A DNA stretch of 64,000 nt from Puccinellia tenuiflora. Lineage: Eukaryota; Streptophyta; Magnoliopsida; Poales; Poaceae. Below the pieces are notes generated by a model. That model was not told the DNA's origin. It saw only the letters and a program-made list of their open reading frames with translations, and did not search any database. Position 1 is the first letter of the stretch. Each line of letters starts with the position of its first letter. The stretch is taken from contig QRDG01000628.1 in the NCBI GenBank assembly GCA_012064385.1, positions 62,001 to 126,000 of the forward strand, given 5' to 3'. The position numbers were made by a program, and so were the translations under genes. Positions 55,991-64,000 of the stretch are shown one piece after another.

Positions 55991-57686
55991 TTAGGGTTTT
56001 CAGGCCGCGAACCGTGGTCAGCGGTTCCCCATCACCAGATCGAGCCGCCGCACCCGCGTTCCGCACCGACGCCCCCTTGTTACCAACCGACGCCGCCGCC
56101 TCGATCCGCCCACCCCTTAGCCTCTCCTCGCCGACCGTCGGCTTCCCCGCCGGCCCTCTTCGTCGCCGTCGTCCCCATCGTTGTCGTGCCCGTGCTCGTC
56201 CCCTCCGTCGCAATGGAGGAGCACTGAGCGACCTGCAGCCGCCGCTCTTCTTCGTGGTCCGGCGTCCTCCCCGCCATCGTCTCCTCTTCTCCCACGTCGC
56301 CGTATCGAGCTCGGACCTGCACGTGCTCGTCGTCAGGCCGCCACCCGTGCTCGTGCCCGTGCTTCTCCTCCGGTCGTCACACTGCCCGTGCCTCTCCTCC
56401 TACCTGCGATTTGAAGGTATGAACTGCGCCTCTCCTCACCATAGTCCTAATCTGTAGCCTCTCCTCCGGATGATGAGATTTAACACAAAAGCCATGGACA
56501 GAAGCAAGAGAAAGTAGGGACATATGCAACAGCTTGTAACCGTGCAATGCTTTTTGTTAGGCAAATAAATTTGATCTCTTTGTTTAGCAGTAGCAGTAGA
56601 CGTGGATAGTGTTAGGGTTGATCTCTTTGTTTAGCAGTAGCAGTAGACGTGGATAGTGTTAGGCAAACAAAGTCATGTAATTGTGAAAGAGTGTGTATGT
56701 GACGGTTTATGTTTTCGGAAACAAAATATTTGTTGAGTAGGTCTATTGTTAGGGTTGTCGTAGCAATCATGGTTAGGTTTGAATTTACACTAGAATTGTT
56801 GTACCAATTTATAGTAGAATTGTTGCACCCATTTCTCATATTTTTTGGTTTTGTTATTGCAGGATGTCCCGCCTTATCCAAGATGTGTACGACAAGCATC
56901 ACCATGCTATGTATATTGCGGACAGAGGAGTGGTTTTTTCCACACCTACACCTGAGGTACTCAAGGGTTGACAGTAAGGATGATGCGAGACATCCGAAGA
57001 TGAAGTGTGATGAGCGATACACGAACTACATCCGTCGCCTCGGGCTTCTCCCTTTTACATTATGGTTTCTCGCGGGATGCCAAAGATGAACCCTTGTGCC
57101 ATCACCGCACTCGTTGACCGATGGCGTCCCGAGACGCATACCTTTCACCTCCCTTGTGGGGAGATGACTATGACTTTGCAGGATGTTTCAATGATCCTCG
57201 CACTACTCATCAAGGGGCAGCCTATGTGTAAGAGCACTGACACTACATGATGGTGTGGGCTTATGACGGACTTCCTTGGACAGGAGCCGGGGCTCCCGAA
57301 CAAAGCCGCGGGCGCACCCTTTTCTTGGATTGCTCAGAACTTTGCTGTATGTCCACCTGACTTACCAGAGGAGTCTGAGATTGTGCAACAGCATTGCCGA
57401 GCATACGTCTGGTATGTTTTGAGTCGGGTCCTTTTTTTGGATGGCATAGGGGTCAACGCTCCATTTATGTGGCTATAGATGTTAGCTAGTTGGGACTTCG
57501 GTCTTAGTTGGGGTTCAGCAGCACTAGCTTACTTGTACCGTCAGGTATATCTCACCTCTTGTTTTATCATAGTGGTGTGGTTAACCCGTAATTTTTATCA
57601 TATTTGTGCTAATGTACTCATCATTTTACTTGTGTAGTTGGATGAGGCGTGCCGTAGGGGTCACGGTTGTAAAGAATCCAATATTG
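55991..57686 (+). pseudogene. Plant-mobile-domain (PMD) gene, cut off by Copia-C
   Basis: A gene of the PMD (PF10536) family, found in MAIN-like and protein-phosphatase-7-like proteins and often carried by plant transposons. A GC-rich leader (55990-56417) ends at a donor (GAAG/GTATGAAC). A 445-base intron contains a 46-base tandem duplication near 56571-56660. Exon 2 (56863-57544) begins ATGTCCCGCCTTATCC after TTGCAG. It holds the family core DERYTNYIRRLGLLPFT, then in another frame ITALVDRWRPETHTFHLPCG and MTMTLQDVSMILALL, and later SAALAYLYRQ. A 93-base intron follows, and exon 3 (57638-57686, LDEACRRGH) stops at the Copia-C insertion. There are at least two frame changes (near 56970 and 57060) and stops near 57250 and 57478, so it is a pseudogene. 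It may belong to an older transposon rather than the host. Confidence 0.8.
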
Positions 57687-59586
57687 TGTTGGGAATATGC
57701 CCTAGAGGCAATAATAAAATGGTTTATTAAGCATATTCATGTTTATGATAATAGTTTATTATCCATGCTATAATTGTATTAAATGGAAACATAATACATG
57801 TGTGGAATATAAACACCCGGAGTCCCTAGTGAGCCTCTACAGGACTAGTTCGTTGATCAAGAGATAGTTAGAGTTTCCTAACTATGGACTTGTTATAGTC
57901 ACTTGATAACGGAGTCATATCATTAAGAGTAATGGTGTGATGGACATGACCCAAATAAAGAGTTGCAATTAATCGTGTCACAAAGAGTTTTGTTGTCAAC
58001 ACTTTTAATATGCCAAATATAGTTTCCTTAGACCATGAGATTATATCACTCCCGTTCACTGGAGGAATACTTTGTGGACATCAAACGTCACTTCGTAACT
58101 GGGTGATTATAAAGGTGGCTTTCAGGTATCTCCGATGGTGGGTTGTTGGGTGATATGAATCGAGAGTGGAATTTGTCCCTCCTTGTGACGGAGAAGATAT
58201 CTCCAGGCCTTCTCGGTAATATAGCATCAAGAGTCTGCAGACATGTGATTAAGTTGTAATCACCGGGATCCTATATTATGGACGAGTAAAGAGAACTTGC
58301 CGGTAACGAGATTAAACTGGACATGGGGATGTCAACGATTATATCTCGGGCAAGTAAAATATCGTGAGACAAAGGGAATCGTATATGAGATTAATTGAAT
58401 CTCCGGCATTGTGGTTCAATCGAGAAAAGGTTTTCGTTGAGTGTATAGGAATTAATATGGACATCCCGGTCCCGCTATTAATTATTGATATGATCATGTC
58501 TATGCATTCTCGAACCCGTAGGGTCACACACTTAACGTTCCGATGAAATTAGGTTTTGCGATGAATTAAATGATGACGTGAACGAATGGTGATTCGGAGT
58601 CTCGGATGGGATCCCGGACATCACGAGGAGTTCCGGAGGAGTCCGGAGAATAAGATTCATATATGGAAAGTGGTTTCCGGAGGTTTCGGAAAAGTTCCGG
58701 AAATTATTTAAAGGGTACCGGAAGGTTCCGGAATGTTCTAGAAGAGTCTAGAAGTGGGACCGCATAAATTGTATGGGGCCCACATGGTGCAAAGGGGTGC
58801 TGCCACCACTAGGTGGGGCGCACCACCTAAGCCCATGGGCTGGTGCGGCATAGGAAGGGGAGTCCCACTCCTAGTTGGACTAGGAGGTGGGCTCCCACCC
58901 CTTTAGGAAAGGGGCCCAAGAAGGAGTCCTTGTTGGACTCCGACTTGAGGGGCAAGGCAAAAGGGGGCCGGCCGGCCCTGCCCTTGCCCTAGCCGCCACC
59001 TATATAAGGAGGGGCAGGGGGGGGGGGGCGCACCACACACCAAGGAGGCAGCCGCACCCCCTCTCCCTCTCTCCCTCTAAACCCTAGCCGCACCCCTTCT
59101 CCCCGAAGGGCTGCCGCCGCCTCACCACCACACCTAGCCGCACCCCCTAGCCCTAGGGGCTGCGCCACCATCTACTCCTCTCCCTCTCCTCTTGCTTGGC
59201 TTGGCGAAGCCCTGCTCGCGGAGATCGTCATCGTCACCGGCACTACCGTCGTGCTGCTGAGATCATCAAGGCCACGTCGTCTCGCTTGCGGGATCAAGGA
59301 GTTGACGTCTTCATCGAGCTGTACGTGTGGACGCCGCGGAGGTGCTGCCCGTTGCTGCACTTCACCGGATTGGATCTCGAGGATAATACATCTCCTCGCG
59401 ACTAGACGAGTCTAGTTGCGGGGATCGACTAGCCAACCCCTGCACCGACAAAACGCGTTTGTTGATCTTCGAGGGTAAGAGATTGGATCTCATCTTCGCT
59501 ATCTTCATCTCGTTGATCTAGATCCTTGGGGTTTATTCCGCTTTGCCGCGTAGAAAATTTTTGTTTTCCATGCTGCGACCCCATCA
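57687..59586 (+). repeat. Copia-C 5' LTR
   Basis: A 1900-bp LTR beginning TGTTGGG and ending GACCCCATCA. It has a TATA box (tatataag) at 59001-59008. Upstream, at 58620-58740, is a run of ttccgg/ccggaa copies (about nine), again a palindromic cluster before the promoter. Confidence 0.9.
59001..59008 (+). promoter_or_regulatory. Copia-C LTR TATA box
   Basis: TATATAAG followed by a G-run and then CT-rich leader sequence with 'aaaccctagccgcaccc' near 59080, typical of a grass LTR transcription start. Confidence 0.7.
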
Positions 59587-59587
59587 G

Positions 59588-59600
59588 TGGTATCAGAGCC
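59588..59600 (+). other. Copia-C primer-binding site
   Basis: tggtatcagagcc one base after the LTR end. Confidence 0.92.
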
Positions 59601-60847
59601 TAGATCGTCGTAGGTGTTGATGCGATTAGAACACAAGGAGTTGTGGGCGTTGATATTTTATGTTGCTACCTTCTCGCGTGCACTTTGCATCTTTGCGGTA
59701 TTGTGAGATTGAAGCGGCCCGGACCAACCTTACTCGTCCACGCACGAGAGACCGGTTCCACGACTGACATGCAACTTGTTTTGCATAAGTGGCTGGCGGG
59801 TGTCTGTTTCTCTTGCTTTAGTGAGGATGCAATTTTCAATGGAAGGCCTTTCAAAAGGATGAGTAAATAAGCAACTATTATATCACCGTTGTGGTTTTTG
59901 CGTAGATTAGAACGGTTCTAACTCGTTGACCCAAGCCACGTAAAATTTGCATAAACAAAGTAGAGGCGTCTAACTTGTTTTTGCAGAGGGGGTCAAGTGA
60001 TGTGATATGGCCAATGTGATTTGTGATAATGTATGCAATGATCATGTTTGTAATGTTTCGCGACTTGCATGTCGACGAGTACGGCAACTGGCAGGAGCCA
60101 TATGGTTGTCTATTATTTTATGTGACCTGCGTGTCAATAAAATCACCATGTAATTTGCTTTGCTTTATTGCTAAGAGTAGCATTAGTTGTAGTTGCAATA
60201 GTTGGTGGACAACCATGGTGATGGCGCCAAGATGATGGAGATCATGCCGGAGATGGAGATCTTGCCGGTGCTTTGAAGATGGAGATCTAAGAGCATATGA
60301 AGAAAGGCCATATCATATCACAATTATGAATTGCATGTGATGTTAATCCCTTTTATGCACCTTATTGTTATGCTTTGATGTGATCGCGACGGTAGCATGA
60401 TAAGGTGATCTCTCATGTTAATATCAAGATAATTAAGTGTTCTCCCCTAGTATGCGCCGTTGCGAAAGTTCGTCGTTCGAAGCATCACGTGATGATCGGG
60501 TGTGGTAGATTCAACGTTCACATACAACGGGTGCAAGCCAGTTTGCACAAGCAGAAATACTACGGTTGTCTTGACGAGCCTAGCATGTACAGACATGGCC
60601 TCGGGAACACGGAACCGAAAGGTTAAACACGAGTCATATGAATGATATGATCAACACTGAGTTGTTCACCATTGAAGCTACATCATCTCACGTGATGATC
60701 GGTGGTGGTGTAGTGGATTTGGATCGTGTGTCACTAATCAACCAGAGAGATGTTGAGTTTAGTGGGAGTTCGTTAATTTGATTAATTTGAACTAAAATTA
60801 TCATAAACAAGTGTCCTAAAGATGTCTTTGCAAAATCCTTGTAGATC

Positions 60848-61258
60848 ATGGCCGACTACAGTAGTTTGTTTCTTGCTGAGGAGCTGCGTCTCGATGGGTC
60901 AAACTTCATTGAGTGGTTTGAACNNNNNNNNNNNNNNNNNNNNNNNNNNNNNNNNNNNNNNNNNNNNNNNNNNNNNNNNNNNNNNNNNNNNNNNNAAGAA
61001 AATGATCGCTTAGAGGATCATCTGAAGAAAATGTATAGGATATATCACACTCTGATTGATGCTTGGGATGTGGAGATGAGTGACGAATTCGCGATAGATG
61101 GGTTGTTGCATTCGCTTCATCCCAAATTCAAGAATTGTGTCAGAGACTATGTAAAGGAAAGGGATTCGATCACTTATCCGGAACTGATGTCTCGACTTCG
61201 TCAGATCGAAAGGAATCCCGTAGCAGGCGGAGGAGTCAACGCAGAAGGTATATTTTGA
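60848..61258 (+). CDS. Copia-C gag (with assembly gap)
   Basis: Copia Gag. The start is ATG at 60848 (MADYSSLFLAEELRLDGSNF), a typical copia Gag N-terminus with the GSNFIEW motif. Positions 60924-60995 are unresolved N. After the gap the frame gives EDHLKKMYRIYHTLIDAW, FAIDGLLHSLHPKFKNCV and ITYPELMSRLRQIER, which match the UBN2/gag-polypeptide helix-rich part. A stop is at 61256-61258. The gap is 72 bases, which keeps frame, but its true size is unknown and normal gag has more residues here. No zinc knuckle follows before the stop. Confidence 0.85.
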   Translation: MADYSSLFLAEELRLDGSNFIEWFEXXXXXXXXXXXXXXXXXXXXXXXXXENDRLEDHLKKMYRIYHTLIDAWDVEMSDEFAIDGLLHSLHPKFKNCVRDYVKERDSITYPELMSRLRQIERNPVAGGGVNAEGIF

Positions 61259-64000
61259 TATACTAGTTATAAATGTTTAATGTCCCATTTACACTTATGG
61301 TGAGCTAAGTATTTGATACTTGTGCTGTTTTATGAAAACAGGGCCTGCCGTTTGAGAAGTGCATGGAGGGACTGAGTGGATTTCGCGGGAGATGGCAATC
61401 AAGGAGTTGATGCTGGCGTCATTTCACTTCTACATTTATCGTTTTAAATTAGAGGATTTGAATGAGTTTTGTAATCGAATTAAGTGTGATCTTAAATTAG
61501 TGTGTCTCGGTTTGTGAGACGGTCATTCATGTTAAAGACAATTGGTTGTTCTATTTTCATGAGTAATCCTTTTTGGAGATCACGTTTCGATTATGAGATT
61601 ATTGTCCTTTGCTAGATTTAAACGATAATTAGTTAAACACTTATAAAATAAAGACATGCTAAAATATCCAATACTTAATGATGAGAATTGTTTTAATTGT
61701 ACTATTAGTGCTGAAGAGCATGTTGATGCGCATCACTAAGTAGTGTGATTAAAAATTGCCATTTTCTGAAAATGCCATGAGTTGCTGAAAATAAACACAA
61801 GTGTTGGTTGTATTTTTCAGTGAATAAAAGACATCATTATTCTATCATGGATGAGTGAATAGGAGTATTTATTCATGTCATGATGAGATTTTGGAAGTAG
61901 AGGATATTAAGTTAACAAGATAATTGAGTCTTTTCGATTTGATCAAAAGAGACAAAATATTTGAGTTATTGTTTAGTATGGTGACTTGTGACAAGTGTTA
62001 TCACAAATTACAATGTTTAGAGATTATTCAAAAGGTGTTTTGATAAACCTAAAGTATTGTAGTCACATTGTATTTGATATTATGTGGTCATAAACAAAGA
62101 AGGGTCTTAGTTTTTTAAGGTTTCATTAGTATCATTTAGATTTATTTTGATAACACTCTCTGTTTTAAATAAAGGATCTGTTTAATGATTTGCATTTTGC
62201 ATATGAGTTATGTAAAATAGTGGTTTCAATAATTATGAGATGATTAAAAACCAAAGCAAATAAAGTTTTGTAGAATGTTCATATGAGATTATGAATAAGA
62301 GATTCCACAATGTGAGACTAAAAGGAACAAACCAATGTGTTTGGTTGTGTTATGTGTTTTAGTGGATTTATCGTGAAATGGTTTCATGGATAAAAGGAAT
62401 TGTTGGAATAAAGTTTAGAAAGCTTAAACCTTGCATGTTTATGTATCAAGTGGCACATATGTAAAGTGCTATGTTGGTTAAAACTTGACACATAAAGGTT
62501 CTTGATGATGGTGATCATTGAATTTTGGTTTAGCTTGTCTAAAGAGAAGTAGGATTCAAGAATATGAATTTTGTCAAAAGTTGCAAAATAATATTCATGA
62601 TTTGCTTGTCATGTTTGAGAAACAAGACATACCTACAAAACTACAAAAGAAGAAATAGAAACTTTAAATACGAAAGTGACTAAGAGTCATTCCAATTTAA
62701 GTTTAAATCATAAAGTAATCGTTGCTTGATTTTGTGAAAAGAATGTTTCACATATTTATTTTGGCAAAAGAGTTTGCGTGGAATAAATAAAACTTAGAGC
62801 TGGCAAAGTGCTGGTGTTTCGTATATGAGTTCTCGAATCTTAAAAGTTAAGAGTTTTTGGAGGAGTCCAAAGTGTCGAGAAAGTGCATAAGAAACTGAGT
62901 GAGATCTAATTAAGATATGTGGTGACATATATTAAGTTAGAGCAGAAATTAATTTCCATAATCAAAATATGTGGTGACATATGTTTGAGTGGGAGCTAGT
63001 TAAATCATGGTCAAATATAAAGATAACATATTTCTGAGTGGGAGCCACTGTGTTTTCACAATTTAATATGTGTATGAGGTATATTTGAGTGGGAGTTTAC
63101 AACATAGTGTTTGAATGAAATGGAGATTTCATAAATGTTGTAAATGTTGTCATGGACCAATGCATAACTTATGAAGTTAGTTTGAACGTCAAATATTCAT
63201 GTAGATGAATGTATCTATGGTGGATAGATAAGTTTGATAAACATTAAAGTCAGAGTGTTTTACCTATACAAGTTTTTGAAGGAGTTCAAAATGAAACAAG
63301 AGAAGAATGGTTCATCTCATTGTGATATATAGGTGAAGCATTGAGTTAGAGAACTCAGTACAAAATTGATGGTTGGAGGACATGTTGGAATTCAATATGA
63401 ATTGTTCATAGATCTCAACATATAAATACCATGTGTTTGTATATGACGATATGTGACCCAAGTTCTTAATTGTAAGAACATGTTGAATGAGGAGTCATTT
63501 TTCATGAAATTGAGATAAATTTAGAAAATGGTGGACTTGGTTGAAGTCATAAAGCCAGACTAAATTAGAGATCTCTTAATAGCAGAGTAGCACAGCGAAA
63601 GCATGATCGGAAATGTCAAAGTGACAAGGTTCACTGTTGATTTGTTAAGTCTACAACATATAGGAGTATATGGTTAATTCAAGGATTGAAATAAGATATA
63701 ATATTTTGGTTTGAGAAAGTTGTTTCAAGATTGAGTGAGTTCCAGATGCATGTGTTATGAGAAAGTCCTTTTGACTAATCATACATATGGCATGAAAGGA
63801 TATGATTATCTCACTCTATAACCAAACATATTATATACATTATATGATAATGGTTTTATCATGGGATGATAAGAAGTTTATCATGAGATGATAAAGTAAT
63901 GTCAAATTAGGTGACAGTTACAATTTTGCAAAGGACATAAAGAGCTGTAAAGTACAGAGCACGGACAGGACCTCTTCCACAAGCAAACATGATCAGCACT
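61259..64000 (+). other. Copia-C internal non-coding region
   Basis: A long AT-rich stretch (2.7 kb) with no ORF over 60 codons and no pol motif. The phrase gagtgggag recurs (for example near 62984, 63036 and 63088), perhaps purine-tract duplicates. This copy appears to be a gag-only, non-autonomous derivative unless pol lies further right. Confidence 0.6.

Larger units (their letters stand above)
57687..64000 (+). mobile_element. Copia-C, 5' part of a Ty1/copia element
   Basis: The 5' LTR is at 57687-59586, followed by a tRNA-Met-type primer site, a gag gene and a long internal region that runs off the right edge. The LTR start (TGTTGGGAATATGCCCTAGA) is very common in wheat-group genomes. 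The 3' LTR is outside the window, so the target duplication cannot be tested. Confidence 0.9.

Overview
This window is eukaryotic plant DNA from a grass, most likely the wheat/barley/rye tribe (Triticeae). That is judged from its long terminal repeat (LTR) families, CACTA elements, a Stowaway MITE and one plant-mobile-domain gene. No intact host gene was recognised. Almost everything is transposable-element sequence in nested layers. Element names (Copia-A, CACTA-1 and so on) are local labels, not database names.

Layout. (1) 1-24704, minus strand: a Sirevirus-like Ty1/copia element, Copia-A. Its 3' part lies beyond the left edge. Its gag is broken by two related LTR-like inserts (4243-5958 and 7102-10590). 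The second insert contains a non-autonomous CACTA element, CACTA-1 (7313-9080), which carries a 5S rRNA-like segment. The Copia-A LTR (11300-24704) is split by a young large-LTR element, LARD-1 (12181-23213), with 3.8-kb LTRs, a TAAAT target duplication and one ORF with six zinc knuckles. (2) 24705-27630: part of a minus-strand Ty3/gypsy element with gag and protease, plus a fold-back MITE-like hairpin. (3) 27631-49931, plus strand: a second Sirevirus-like copia element, Copia-B, with both LTRs, gag, pol and an extra ORF after pol. Its integrase is interrupted by a 10-kb CACTA element, CACTA-2 (32104-42128), and by a 477-bp solo LTR (42255-42731). (4) 49932-57686: a gypsy LTR fragment, a LINE 3' end, two MITEs, an LTR remnant, sequence with no recognised gene, and a plant-mobile-domain (PMD) pseudogene. 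(5) 57687-64000: the 5' part of a third copia element, Copia-C, inserted into the PMD gene.

How the parts work together. CACTA-2 is the one element that may still be mobile. It has an uninterrupted TnpD-type transposase of 1098 codons, matching ends with a TGA duplication, and dense GTGGCGCA-type subterminal repeats. Its second gene can be read as a multi-exon gene (TnpA-like Transposase_24 region followed by a Ulp1/C48 protease-like region), and the splice phases agree at nearly every junction. CACTA-1 has the same kind of ends and could be mobilised in trans. Copia-A, Copia-B and the gypsy pieces carry frameshifts, stops or missing domains. LARD-1 lacks pol and would depend on a partner. 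All calls come from reading the sequence by eye; no searches were run.
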